NCBI GenBank assembly: GCA_963556695.1
Contig: CAUWAG010000018.1
Location: 4,030,001 to 4,094,000 of the forward strand
DNA: 64,000 bases
Reading direction: 5' to 3'
Source: Anthostomella pinea
Lineage: Eukaryota > Ascomycota > Sordariomycetes > Xylariales > Xylariaceae
This document shows positions 1-11,105 of the stretch, in pieces. Position 1 is the stretch's first letter. Every line of letters begins with the position of its first letter. A program made the position numbers and the translations under genes. The notes below the pieces were generated by a model. It saw nothing but the letters and a program-made list of their open reading frames with translations, was not told the DNA's origin and made no database searches.

Positions 1-1394
1 GGCTGCTCTGGTCGAGGCGACACCTTTGCTTGCTCAGCGGCAGTATTGTGTGGCCCTGACAGGTTGAAATAGTCGCCTTGACGATGGAAGCTCGAAGGTA
101 CAGTGGCAGCTGGAGTGCTGGTCGGATATGACTGAGCCCGAGACAAAGGCTTGTGATCCTCGAGAGATTGGGGTGAAGGTGTGGAGCTCGGTAAGAGATG
201 GCTCTCGGTATGCTTCAGTTGGGTCCCCTCAGACGACAGCTTTTCACGATGGCCAGAGGGGTTGTGGTCCCTTCGTTTGCCCCTGTCATCAGGGAGGCCT
301 TCTTTGAAGAATCGAAGACTGTGGCTGGCTTTCCGACTGCGCGAGGGTTCCATCCCAGCCAACACCTCGGCGATGGACTTCTCAACTTGTCCATCTTGGT
401 GACCGATGACGTCGCCAGTGCCAATGGACCACACCTTCTCGGGACCCATTGAGACGGTTCGCTCGGTTCTCCACGCTCGGTACTGAGCTCGAGCATCAAA
501 TGTATCTTCGAATTGGCCAGGGCCGTGTGTAGAAGGGGCTTCCCCTGCGTCTACGTCATGCGAAAGTGAGGTGTCGCCAACATTGCCCGGTTGTATCGCA
601 GCGCCGTCGAGTGAATGTAGCCGAGTCTCTTTGTCCGTGCGTTCCAACGACCGTCCCCTTACTCGGGTGGTTGCAAGTAGGTCTCGATGATCCGCCAATA
701 CTGCGTTTGTTTCCGTGCCGCTATACATCTGGATATGCGAAGCAACACTATGATCAGCGCCAGTATAGTTACCGGTTGGGGAGAACGACGGGGCTGATAA
801 TGTTCTGGCGGTGTCGGCGAGCGGTCGTGGCCTCTTCGGGGTCATTGGACCGCCTCGATGTTGACCATAAGCGTCATGATGTGGTTCAACTGCCGTATGG
901 TCTCTGGGCGCATCAGGTGTTGTCTTGGGTTGGTTTGCTCGAGAGGGTAGGTCGGCGGGGTTCGGCTCGGGGCGTTGTTGATCTGTGTGAGACGCGTTGG
1001 AAGAGAGTATGCCGCGAGCGGAAGCAAGAGCCTGTGTAAGCAAGGAAGGCCCAGTAGATCTCTGGATGCCCAAGGGAGGCCTTGACTTCTTATGGCTGGC
1101 GGCGGCGGCGACAGGATGTGGGAGAGTTGATATGGAGGGTACAGGGACACCGGGGAGGACTGATACAATAGGTGCATGGTCGGGTACGGCAGAGGAGCCA
1201 GTCACAGGTCGCGACTCGGAGGATGGGCTGTCAGTCGCGATGTCAGTGGCAGCGGTGATAGTGGTGGCACCGGGCTGCGGATGGGGTTGAGGATGGGGAT
1301 GTGCATGGGCAAGGGCATGGGAAGCGGCGGGCGCTGCTTCGCTCACCCGTGCAGCAAATGCGGCATTTTCAGGCTGACGACACGGACTGGACAT
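1..1394 (-). CDS. Kcs1-like inositol hexakisphosphate kinase, N-terminal part (truncated by window edge)
   Basis: One uninterrupted frame runs from an ATG at 1394-1392 to base 1, about 464 codons with no stop, so only the N-terminal region is in the window. An in-frame stop lies upstream near 1512 and this is the first ATG after it. The visible part is mostly disordered and rich in Ser, Pro, Thr and Ala, with a His/Pro-rich stretch. A conserved-looking block occurs near residues 320-370, including GPEKVWSIGTGD, GQVEKSIAEVLAG and RSRKASHSLRFFKEGLP. From memory I associate that block with the long N-terminal extension of filamentous-fungal Kcs1-type kinases, which make inositol pyrophosphates from IP6. 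The catalytic IPK domain would lie beyond the left edge, so the identification rests on the regulatory extension only. Alternative: another large Ser-rich signalling protein. Confidence 0.6.
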   Translation of the reverse strand, partial: MSSPCRQPENAAFAARVSEAAPAASHALAHAHPHPQPHPQPGATTITAATDIATDSPSSESRPVTGSSAVPDHAPIVSVLPGVPVPSISTLPHPVAAAASHKKSRPPLGIQRSTGPSLLTQALASARGILSSNASHTDQQRPEPNPADLPSRANQPKTTPDAPRDHTAVEPHHDAYGQHRGGPMTPKRPRPLADTARTLSAPSFSPTGNYTGADHSVASHIQMYSGTETNAVLADHRDLLATTRVRGRSLERTDKETRLHSLDGAAIQPGNVGDTSLSHDVDAGEAPSTHGPGQFEDTFDARAQYRAWRTERTVSMGPEKVWSIGTGDVIGHQDGQVEKSIAEVLAGMEPSRSRKASHSLRFFKEGLPDDRGKRRDHNPSGHREKLSSEGTQLKHTESHLLPSSTPSPQSLEDHKPLSRAQSYPTSTPAATVPSSFHRQGDYFNLSGPHNTAAEQAKVSPRPEQ

Positions 1395-4147
1395 GAGGAT
1401 GACATCTGGTGAAAACCATGGCAGTGTGGGAGGGATGATTTGCAGGAGACGGCGCGATGTCGCGGGTGGTCTTCGGATGCATCCGTCGTGATGAGGTCCA
1501 ATATTAGGTCATGTATGGTGCAGGTGTGTGTTGGTGGGAAGAGGTACAAGTTTATTTTTCATATCGGGTGGCGGGGGCCCCTTGGACCTTCAATGCTGTG
1601 AGGTGGGGCCTGAGATTCAACGTTAGCACTGTATCTAAGCTGCCTATCTGTCAAATGTATCATCTTAGAGTACCGAGATTTAGTGGAGATTAGCCTTATC
1701 GCTTGGCTGTCTCTACAGGCCTCTAGTGCCTCCACCTCACCCACGTGTTTGCGTCTCTCTTTCCCATCCAATGTTGATGGGGTTTTGATCTGAGTCGCAG
1801 AGTCGTTCCTGTCAGCTTTATGGACCCAATTACTTGTCCCGACTCATTGGTCAATGCTGTTCCAAAGACAAGGGCTCTAAGGCGTCCTTGGAGCCAGGTA
1901 CCTGCTATGTACCCATCGTGTCATCGCCTTGATCTTGCAACATTTAACGATACTGGTAACTCAACACTGTCCTCTCACTTTCGATGTTTTCGGCCACGGA
2001 GCATTCCTGACCTCAATCGTGGGACGATTTTGAGGCTTCATTAATGCGTACGTTATACGTCATGTTGCACCGGCAATATACTAAGACAGCACAGGTGCTA
2101 CCTCACGATCTTGGGTAGGATCCAGACGTGACCCCCTTTTCCCGGCACTGAAGAGAGGCGGAATTTCACCAATGCCTAACGCTACCTACTCAGTCACCAG
2201 GACGTGTTCACCGTGTTGCCCAGTGCCAAATTGTTCTTCGGGATTATGTGTCTTAGGTTACCGCCTGATCGATACTAAGACTGATCAGTCCTTGTCTTAT
2301 TGCGTTTGACACCGGCCGTTCACCACTCAAATCAGAGTTTCTTCTTGGGTTTCATGCTTCGATCGGCAGGTTCGAATACAATGATTGTCTGGGCACCACG
2401 TTATTACTCTCTCGATTCTGACAGGCTGCTAGACGTGAACAATCCTATGCAACCAGAGTTGTCCCTTCCGGTGCCACGGCGGACTCCTACTTAGGGCGAA
2501 CCGAAGAGAATGAAACACGGCTAAACATCAAGACGGTCGACTACTGGGTGACTCCTCCAACAGGATACAGATGGGCAGCGTTGGCATCGCAGTGACATTG
2601 GCCCCTTTTCGCTTCTGCTCGACCACACCTCAGCCCATCACGGCGTTGAACTATATCCTAGTCTGCCGCCTCAAAGTCAATACCAGCAGTTATCCACGGC
2701 CACAAGTTTGATACAGGTTTGTCCTCTTCCAAATTTGGAATGGTGCGTGAACTCGGGCGGCCTCCCGAGTGCCCTATGTGCCCCTGTACCCACACTTCTC
2801 ACAGAGAATGCCGCGTTCAAACGTCAAAGCTTCTTCTGGGCTGTATTGAACATCTTAGCCAGGTCCTGAGCGTTCCCAGCCAGGAACAGCAATCCATATC
2901 ACAATATGACTGGCTGATAGCCGCATATGAAGACCAAGGTCTCAGGGGCCCGGGGCCTCAGCTGCAGGACCTCAAGATCGTCTCTCAGCCAATCGTTCAA
3001 CAACGTGCTCCATCAACCGTCATCCAGTCGCACATGCGACAAATGGAAGTCAACGAACGGGTCCGAGACACATATGATAAGGTCTGTCTAAAGCTCGTCA
3101 CGCCATTCCATAATTCTCTGTTCGCCATTTGTCCGCTCGAGTCACAATGACAGTAGGCCAAACCGGCTCTCGAACGCATCTCGACAACAACTTCTCGGCG
3201 TGGCTACTGGCAGCCAGAAATGGCTGAACTGAACTTGCAGTACCAGAAACGACTGCTAACGATAGGACGCTCAGTACTTCTCATCAATACTATTGGCCTC
3301 GCTCGGCTGCCATACACTCGTATTGCCAACAACAACCCGCCAGCAAGAGGGTCAACAGAGACGCCAAAAGTCCCGGTCGCTGATGTATAACGGACCGCAG
3401 GAATGGTGAGAGCTCACATCCGTCTTGCCAACTAGTGTTGTGGAAGAAGGGATCCGCCACAGGTCAGCTAGCTTTCTTAGGTGAGTAGTCCTATCAATCC
3501 TACAGCATCCGTGTGAAGTCTGCATGGGGTATGGTGGTGGTACTGGCTACGCCCAATGGATATCGTTCATCCAGCACTATGTCTTTCTGCAGAGAAGTGG
3601 CAATGAGACGCCCTCCAGCCCCAGGTTAAGATACGACTTCGACATTTAGGATCCGAGTGAAGTTGATGAAGTGGAGGCTATCTCTTACATCGGCTTGGCG
3701 TCGATGGGAGGCTCTGGCAACGGCCCCAACTTGCTTGGCGAAGGAGACCTCCCTGACGAGGGTGTTGATGGGGTCACGAGTGTACCATTGTATAATGAAT
3801 GACGTCGCGAACGTGCATAGACGATCCAGCGAGAAATCTCAACTGTGTTTTGAAGTCATCCTTTTGTGTACGGAGTGACCACAGTAGATGGCAACAAATG
3901 TTCTTTTGGGCCTCAGCGAGTGGCCCTCACCGAGGCTGTTGAGCTAATCTCCAGTTGTATGCATTGGGACCAAAGAAACCGATGTCCGCTCGGCCTTTCT
4001 CTTCCCGCTCCCGTCTGAACAATTCATCCTCTGATACAATAGAGGCATTATCCAGGCGATCTCTCGATTTTGAGAGCTGTTGAAGCTTGGTCCCTCAAGT
4101 CAAATGGCCGGCAAGGCCGGAATCACCGATCCCCTACACTCCTATAG
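1395..4147. other. Intergenic, degenerate, no convincing gene
   Basis: About 2.75 kb between the Kcs1-like gene and the LINE. Frames are short and broken on both strands. The first few hundred bases are the upstream region of the Kcs1-like gene. One 143-codon frame at 2719-3150 is listed separately. The rest looks like old, mutated DNA. Confidence 0.5.
2719..3150 (+). CDS. Doubtful ORF, possible decayed gene fragment
   Basis: An open frame of 143 codons that lacks an ATG at its upstream end (begins TTG; first ATG is at 2740). The product has a Cys/His-rich segment (PPECPMCPCTHTSHRECRV) followed by a helical-looking stretch with LLLGCIEHLSQVL. The pattern faintly recalls the C-terminal half of fungal Zn2Cys6 regulators, but no zinc-cluster domain is present nearby and I do not recognise the family. 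It may be the remnant of a gene degraded by mutation, or chance. Confidence 0.2.
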   Translation: MSSSKFGMVRELGRPPECPMCPCTHTSHRECRVQTSKLLLGCIEHLSQVLSVPSQEQQSISQYDWLIAAYEDQGLRGPGPQLQDLKIVSQPIVQQRAPSTVIQSHMRQMEVNERVRDTYDKVCLKLVTPFHNSLFAICPLESQ

Positions 4148-4341
4148 ATTGATTGATTGACTGATTGTATTTAACGGGGGGGATCGCTCCTCAGTAGTGC
4201 AAACCACGCCTCCCAGAGCCTCTGCATCGCAGGGTTATGGAGGTATCAAGATAATAAGTACAGTCAGTCCCGCTCACGAGCCCATCCCCGTTGTTGCGGC
4301 TGTATGTCTTTGGGGTCATCCATCTGGTCCTTTAAAAATAG

Positions 4342-5592
4342 CTATCTATCAGGGACAGATTGATGAAAAGAACTTGCTCTTTTTAACAAATATTGCCCAT
4401 TCCGCGCTCCTCTCCCCCAAGTATTGTAAACAGGCTGTCTTAGGAGAGTACCTAAACAATAGTCAGTTTTTCCCAAGCCTCTTATAAAAGAAAATGTGTT
4501 GTAGTGTTTTCTTTTCACCGCAGCTACAGTGATCATTCGAGTCTATATGCCCAAAACGTTCATAATATCTAGCAAAGTCGCCATGTCCAGATCTGGCCGC
4601 TAGAAGTCTGTATAGAGTGTTTCTTTCAAAAGATATAAAGTCCCTTTTAATTACCGTATGTGAGTATACTTCTTGATATCTAGGTTCTGATTGGTCTTTC
4701 TATAATTAATTGAATTCTTTCTTGCCTTTCTTTTTGAGATCTCTCTTTACCCAAGAGATTATGGGAAGGTGTGTCGCGTCCGTTTCTAGCATGGCACCCT
4801 CTTTTGCTAGTGTGTCAGCAGCTTTATTGTCATCGATATCTCTGTGTCCAGGAATCCATTTGACAGTCACTCCAGGAGTGTGTGCTGTGGCGAGTTTTTG
4901 GAATCGTAGAAAAATGTTCTGTGATGTCTCGGGTGAAGTCCCATTGAGCCCATCTACCACTGACGTGTTGTCTAGGCAGACATATAGCCATTTTCCGCGT
5001 CTAATTGCCCTGGCTGCTATAAGATCTTAGAGAACGTTATGGACTTCAGTATCTACTACTTCTGCTTGTAGAAATCTGCCATTTCCCCGATATACTTCTT
5101 GTGTAGTGCTGTCTTTCCTGATAGTATAACACCATCCAGTGTGGGTTGTGCCTTGGTCGTTTAATTATGATCTATCTGAGTAGATGACAAGGTCAGTGTT
5201 CACGTTTCTTTATCATAGCCATTGCTTGAAGAGCTTTGTTTTTTTGTCTTTGTCCTTACGGATTGGGGGCTTTTTCCATAATGGCTTGGTGAGTATTGGT
5301 CTCTGGAAGTCAGGGATTAGCTGGAAGCTCTTTTGTAGCCTTGTTAGTTCCTTATAAGCTTGTATTTAGAGCCTGCCAATAAGAGGGTGTCTCTGGTCTA
5401 TTCGTCCTAGTCAGAGGCCATGACATTGTCTTATTGACTCGGTGAGAACTCCTGCTGGGGGAATCTGTGATTCAAAGTGTAGGATATGTCCAGGGTATAT
5501 TTTCTAAACCGGCAATATAGCCCTGATCACCGTTTGTAGTACAGTATCTATTATTCTAAGAAGCCCCTTAATGCGACATGCTGATGTCCCAC
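4342..5592 (-). pseudogene. LINE ORF2, RT thumb, RNase H and C-terminal fragment
   Basis: Immediately after the linker the minus strand reads GGTSACRIKGLLRI, VLQTVIRAILPV and, a little further, IPPAGVLTESIRQ, which correspond to the RT thumb/connection of Tad-type elements, interrupted by stops. An RNase H C-terminal region follows at 4960-4706 with VTVKWIPGHRDIDDNKAADT (WxPGHxxxxxNExAD-type motif). A Cys/His segment near 4530 (DHCSCGEKKTLQH) resembles the terminal finger of these polyproteins; the last frame stops near 4342. Confidence 0.75.
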
Positions 5593-6700
5593 CTAAGGGG
5601 AACGCAATCCTGCTGACAGCTTGTGCCAGGAAACGATTCTGTACAGGTTCTTTGGTTTAGTCACTGAATCAATTAGAGTCTGCCAGTACTCTCTCCTAGC
5701 TTTCTGAATCACGCGGCGAAAGTCCTGTCGGGCTGAATTCCGCCTTTCTTGGCTTGCGGTCTGTTTGGACAAGGCCCTGTATGTCTGAATAGCTGCTTTG
5801 CATTTATCATTCCACCAAGCAGTGGGCTTAGATTGTCGGGGCTTCTTGTCTACTGTTCTAACGCAGCCTTGGATTATGTTGATCAAGTTCTGCGTAAAGG
5901 CATCTACCTGGCCAGGGGATGCACCTAGCCAGGGGAGCTTGTGAATCTTGTTTTGGACATTGTCCACCAGCTCTTGTAGTTGATTGTCCGGGACTATCCA
6001 CCGATCAGCCTTGTGGACCCGGTCCAGGTTTCCTTGAATTGGGACAACTATTCATAATGTCTCGTGATCTGAGGTGCATTAGAGTGCATCATTCACTGAG
6101 GCTTTGGTCATAGGGACATCTGAAAAAACCAGATTTAGTACATTTTTGTCATTATGTGTCGGGACATCTGGTTCAGAATCAGATCCAGTCCGTAGTCTGC
6201 TATAGTCTGCGCAAGTATAGCACCACCATGATATCCTGGATTGCTTGAGTCCCAGGATATGTCGCCAGCATTGAAACCTCCGGCTATGACGCAGCCAAAG
6301 GATAGAGTCCATACTTCCAGAATGTCATTTACTTCCTGCGGGTTATTGTATGGTCAGTAGATGCTGGCAAATATAATGCCTTGTACCTTGACCCAAGTGA
6401 TATCTTGTGTAGCATAAGGCCAAAGTTGATCTGCTTAAAGATGTTTTCTCACATAGATGAGAGATCTGGGTCATGTACTGTCGCTGTCCCAGGAATCAAC
6501 CGGGGAATATATATCATAATTTGGGTGTGTCTTTACTTTCATTTTTCTGCCTGGTATTGTGCTGACCCAGAGCTCTTGCACCAGAATGATGTCTACTTGC
6601 TCTCCTTTGTAGTCAGCCAGGTTAATGGCTAACTATGTAGGGCTTGCACTCTTTTGTCCTCTTGTCGCATTTACAGAATGGATGACCAGGTGCCCATATC
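5593..6700 (-). pseudogene. LINE ORF2, endonuclease and linker fragment
   Basis: Broken frames on the minus strand encode pieces of an AP-type (exonuclease-endonuclease-phosphatase) endonuclease: DIILVQELWV near 6600 and GGFNAGDISWD near 6240, the latter the altered GDFNA motif. They are followed by the linker at 5967-5593 with AWWNDKCKAAIQTYRAL and REYWQTLIDS, the block that normally precedes the reverse transcriptase. The linker frame ends at SAGLRSP, where the RT should begin, and joins directly to thumb-domain sequence. Confidence 0.75.
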
Positions 6701-7204
6701 GATGTGTTTTATTTGATGTATCTAGCATTGATAAATAACGATGGTGTTGGCATCTCTGGAATGAGCTGTATTTATTGTGTCAATTTGTATTGTGGTGTCT
6801 TTGTTATTATTGCTAGGCGTTGACCCAGCTTGGTGTCTGCCTGTTTTATTGAAGACCCTAGATCTGGCTCTCTCTCTGGCCAGCCTTATTTCCTGGATTT
6901 GCTCCCATGTGTGCTTATAGATGATACCTTTCACGACCTTGGGGTATACATGGCATTTGTCGAAATCGGCAGCATGAGGCCCCTTACAATTGACACACTT
7001 TGGGATTGGTTTTTTGCACTCCCCCTGGTGTACTGTGCTGGCGCAATGTGCACATATTTGCTTTTCACATCAGTAGTTTCTACCATGGTATCTGAAGCAG
7101 CTCGCACACTAGTGAACCTTGGGGGTGTATAGAATGTGCCTCGAGGTCATTGAGTGAGCAAAAAACGTGAATGGTTTCTTTGCTGCACGGAACAAAGAGA
7201 TCAA

Positions 7205-8296
7205 TCATGTGGTCTCTGGATCTGAATCAACCGTGTTCTTTGAGAGTATGCACCTTAAAGGTCTGTCGCCTGATTGGGCTTCAACCTCATCAGCAACAAC
7301 AGTGTCGGTAATATCAATTATAAACCCTTCCGCACTGATGACCTTTTTTGGGCATCCATCAACCTTGTAGTAATGCCAGACCGTGTGGGTTTTGATTTTT
7401 TGTGCCTTAAGAATGTTGGCGATTTCTTCTTGAAAGGCCAGGAGCTTAGTCTGAGTTGGCTTGTCCCTTAGGTGTAAGGTAAATCTGGAGGGGCACCGTG
7501 TCACCTTTCTAAGCTCCTGAGGATAGAGTTTAAGTCTTCTATTTAGTGTAGACTTTATCTCATAAGGCTCTAAGTGGCTATTGTCCATGCAGACAAAAAC
7601 CTGGAGATCATTCTGCTTCTTCTTTAGTTGATTGGTAGCAGTAAGGGCACCAGGCTGTGTTTTCTTTATGGTGGTGTTGACTGTCAGTGGATGCTGTCGG
7701 TGGTTAGAAGAGACAGCTTGGGCAAAAGTCATGGTGGGCTTTCCCATCACTATCCCCCTGGAAGTGGCCTTCCTTATGGTTGAATCTCGGGTTTCCAGCC
7801 ACTCGTTCAGGCATTTAGAGAAGAAGATGTTGAACTCCTTGGCATGTGAGTATAATTCGGTTCCGGCTTTCTTAAGTGTCTTGTCAATTACTGCAGCACA
7901 CTCTTGAAACATTGTTATCTTGGCTTTATAAAGGTGCCTGTCTTTATCTAATATTTTTGTAACTTGGTCCTGGTACTCTGAGAAAGAGGCTTTACTCCCT
8001 GTATCGCGTTTAATGGCTTGGTTTGTAGAGATTTCGTTCAATTGAGGTCGTTTCATTCTAGTGGTGCTGTCGTCATTGACATTTCGGGATTTTTCTTTCA
8101 GAGGGGAAACAATGGTGAAGTCAGCCTCGGAGACCTGTGACGGGCTGCTGCTGATGTCGTCAAGCAGCGCCTGGCGGAGCCTGCTCGAAGTTGCCGGGCC
8201 GTATGTCTTTCTAGGGGCCGGGGATTTAAGCACGCCGGTGGTCGTCTTTGGGACGGCCACGGGCGTGTTTGGGGGCCCGTTGTGGAAGGGTGCCAT
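7205..8296 (-). pseudogene. LINE ORF1 (gag-like protein)
   Basis: The longest intact frame of the LINE, 363 codons from an ATG at 8296-8294. It encodes a basic, Ser/Thr-rich N terminus, a predicted helical middle (SEYQDQVTKILDKDRHLYKA onward) and a second half beginning NDLQVFVCMDNSHLEPYEIK that resembles the fold preceding the zinc knuckles in Tad gag proteins. The frame stops before the knuckles. Knuckle-like sequence (CVNCKGPHAADFDKC) follows about 150 bp downstream in another frame with stops between, so ORF1 is truncated. In intact elements this protein binds element RNA. Confidence 0.7.
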
Positions 8297-8678
8297 CCGG
8301 CTTATGGAAAAAATTCTCTTGTGCCTTATGTCACGGGGCAAGCAGAAGGTTTGGACGAAGATGCCCAGCAATGACCTCTGTTGAAAAAAAATGCTTTGGT
8401 GAGGAGGGGAAGAAAGATCTGCAGCACCAGCTCAATCTGGTGGTGGGATAGATCCCAAATCCCGACCCACAATTATCTAGCTATCTGTGCGGCGGCAACG
8501 TGTCTGCCTTACCAACCACCTGATAGATAGTTGATCCATCACACCTTAGCAAAGATAGTTAATTACTGAAAGAAGTGCCTGCTTTAGCGCAGATATTGAG
8601 GTTGCGCCCTAACAGCGGGGCGCCAAGAAAAATAGTTGTTTTTTGGGGGGTGCTTTTTTCCCCCCTACAGTCCTACAG

Positions 8679-9387
8679 AAAGACACTACTATAATACAAT
8701 GCTCAAGGATAGATTACACTAATTCTGCACATGCCATACAGAGGTTCTAGTTTTTGCTAAGGGGCACTTGATCTTACCCCTGTGTCGACTTGGTGTGGAA
8801 CCGCGGTGTTAAAGGGGCTAAATGAATCCTTTCAGCTAATAATAGTGGTGCAGAGTGTCGACGGAATGGCTATTGCTAGAAAAAGTCTATTGTACAGAGC
8901 CGGACAAGCATCCGGTATCATACATACTCTATTAGGATCGAATCCTTTCACCTATGACAAGCGGGATTGGAGTAGCTTATCCCTAAAATTGCCAGATTAA
9001 AATAGGTATGATGAATCCTGACCACTGGAGGAACGGGTGAGAGAGTATGTGGCGGTTGAAAGGTTTGGAAAAAGAATCGTGTGTGTCGGTCAGTAGCTCG
9101 CGAGTTGGCCTTTGATGATGCCAAAAAATAATTCTATCGGTATAGAAATAACATGGAAGACAGAAAACCCCAGCAGGTGGCGCTGTACAGATGCTACTTA
9201 TAGGTCAGCTAAGCTGTATACTGATAGCAATGCCGCCCTCTCAAGAGAAGGCGTCTCTCAAGAAGCGATTTATTTTATTATCAAGCTCTTCTTAAGAAGC
9301 GTCAATTGAAATACTCTCGCCAACAACACCGTGTACGTATTCCAATATTTCTCTACTCAAGCCAGCTTCTACCGATACACGCGCAAG
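8679..9387. other. Intergenic, no gene seen
   Basis: Short broken frames only. A 72-codon frame at 8782-9000 starts with GTG and resembles nothing I know. Confidence 0.4.
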
Positions 9388-10055
9388 ATGGTCATTGTGT
9401 CAATACTGATCTCCGTGCTTGCTGGCGCCCTGCCGGTCTTCGCATCTGTCATTCCCGGGCTGCGCATAGCATCGTACCACGCGACAGGTTCGCGGAGCCC
9501 AAGGGCCTCTGCCTTTTGGTAGCTTTCCAAGATGCTGATAAATCACAAGTCTTGTTGTAATCTATCAGTGGTCTGGGTGGTGCTTGATTAAAAGGTCGGA
9601 TGGAAAGGATTCCATCCGAGATGTATCTAAATACCTAAATTACAGTGGTGAGGTACCTGGGGCAACAAAGGGTTGCCAGGCAGCCTTCATTAGGTAACCT
9701 CCAACATATCTGGTGGGGTTACCAGAATACTCCATATGGGTCCATGCACTGGATCCACAGGCCTCTGCGAGCAAGACGATAACGTACAGCAGTACTTGGG
9801 CTACATCAAAGTCGCGGACGATACCGAGTTGTTCTTCTGGTACGCAAAGCCCAGATCTGACTTACGCACTGCTAATCATGACGACTTCGACGCAGGTATG
9901 TCAAAGCCCGCGAGAACGCAGAAGACAAACCACTCGTGGCATCGTTTGGTGGAGGTCCTGGCAGTTCCAGCACTAGGTCTATGCTCCAGAGCGGCCCTTG
10001 TGACTTCCAAGACAAGAAAGATGAGCCAACGCGGTCCGGCACGACCTTAAACTAT

Positions 10056-11105
10056 ATTTGAGACTTAATATTTGCGGGATGGAATTTATATTTAGCAAAC
10101 TGATAACTAACTATTTGTGACGTTCTAATACGGTACAGGTATGTCCGAATGAGACAGAGCCCTGGAGCCCGTGGAACGTCAGGTATATCTACCACCATAG
10201 AATATTCAGTTGCCATCCTGAATATTCCACATCCTTTTGTGGGGAGCTTAGCCAATTGGTGTGGTGGTCAATTGCTATTCTGTGACACTATTAGTAACCC
10301 TGTCCGCTTTATATTCCTTTCGACCTAGTCGCCTTATATCGGCCCTTATTTAACTTACGCCTTTTATTTCTTTTTAATTAGCTTTTTGTTGCTGTCTTTA
10401 AGCTGCAGTTAAACGTTTTTAATATAATCCGTTCTAAAACACAAAATTATATTAGCCTTAAACTTTTTTAATTATCAGGTTACGTTGCTATTAAGATTAT
10501 TTATTTAAACGTTATTAAATATAACGTTAAATTGCTATACATTGCAAAAAAACCGGTAATTCATATTTTAATTAATAATATAACTACCGTTTTCTTAAAA
10601 CGTATCGTTATAGTAATCAATATAAAGATAATTTATTTAATTAACTTTATACTATTACGAAATAATTTAAATATTAACTTATAATAAACTAAGCTTTTAT
10701 AAAGGTATTGGTTTTTTAAACTTCTTTAAAAAAAAGACAAACCTTTAAAACCCGCTTAAAAGCCAGCAACTTATTTTTAAGCTATAACGTAACTTAATGT
10801 GATATCCGGCACGTTTTAACGACATTTCATTAAATTAATTAATTTTTATTATTATTAAGTAAAGTTTAGCTTTATAAGCGAAGCTTTGTGCATATATTGT
10901 TTGGTATATAAAGTATCCGCTTAAGCCTATAAACCTCATCCGTAGTAAAGGTTTTAATAAATTAGAATAATTTATAACGTTTTATTTTAATAAACTTAAC
11001 GTATAGTACGAAAACTTTGCTTTTTATTATCTTTTAAGGTATTTAGGCTTAGCTCCTCCCTTCGGTCGAAAAGCCTAAAAAAATAAAACCAAATCGAAAT
11101 AAGCC
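10056..11105. mobile_element. AT-rich, RIP-like insertion inside the carboxypeptidase gene
   Basis: Roughly 1 kb separating the GGGPGSSS exon from the DQP/catalytic-Ser exon. From about 10300 to 11040 it is extremely AT-rich, dominated by TpA, with few CpA/TpG but surviving CpG (aacgtt, acgta), the pattern left by RIP in ascomycetes. No protein can be read. The right end has a GC-rich stem with TAGGCTT at 11044-11050 and its complement at 11071-11077. The left ~200 bp is less AT-rich and has a hairpin. Probably a mutated transposon; class unknown. Confidence 0.6.
10200..10227. repeat. Perfect 10-bp inverted repeat with 8-nt loop
   Basis: GAATATTCAG at 10200-10209 and its reverse complement at 10218-10227 around an 8-nt loop, inside the insertion that splits the carboxypeptidase gene. 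Confidence 0.8.

Larger units (their letters stand above)
4148..8661 (-). mobile_element. Tad-like non-LTR retrotransposon (LINE), internally deleted and mutated
   Basis: On the minus strand the order is: gag-like ORF1 (8296-7205), degenerate CCHC knuckles (about 7110-6950), endonuclease (about 6700-5970), EN-RT linker (5967-5593), RT thumb/connection (about 5592-5400), RNase H (about 5030-4706), a C-terminal Cys/His segment and a 3' UTR ending in an (AATC)n-type tail near 4170-4148. This is the layout of Tad/I-type LINEs. The fingers and palm of the reverse transcriptase, about 2 kb in family members, are absent. Flanking 17-mers at 4131-4147 and 8662-8678 match at 15 of 17 positions and may be an aged target site duplication; outer borders are taken from these. 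Stops and frameshifts occur throughout, so the copy is dead. Confidence 0.85.

Noticed and set aside
2340..2385. GGTTCGAATAC, resembling a tRNA B box
   Set aside because: No matching A box or cloverleaf could be formed upstream.
4150..4180. ATTGATTGATTG run as an independent microsatellite
   Set aside because: It is the 3' tail of the LINE, read on the opposite strand.
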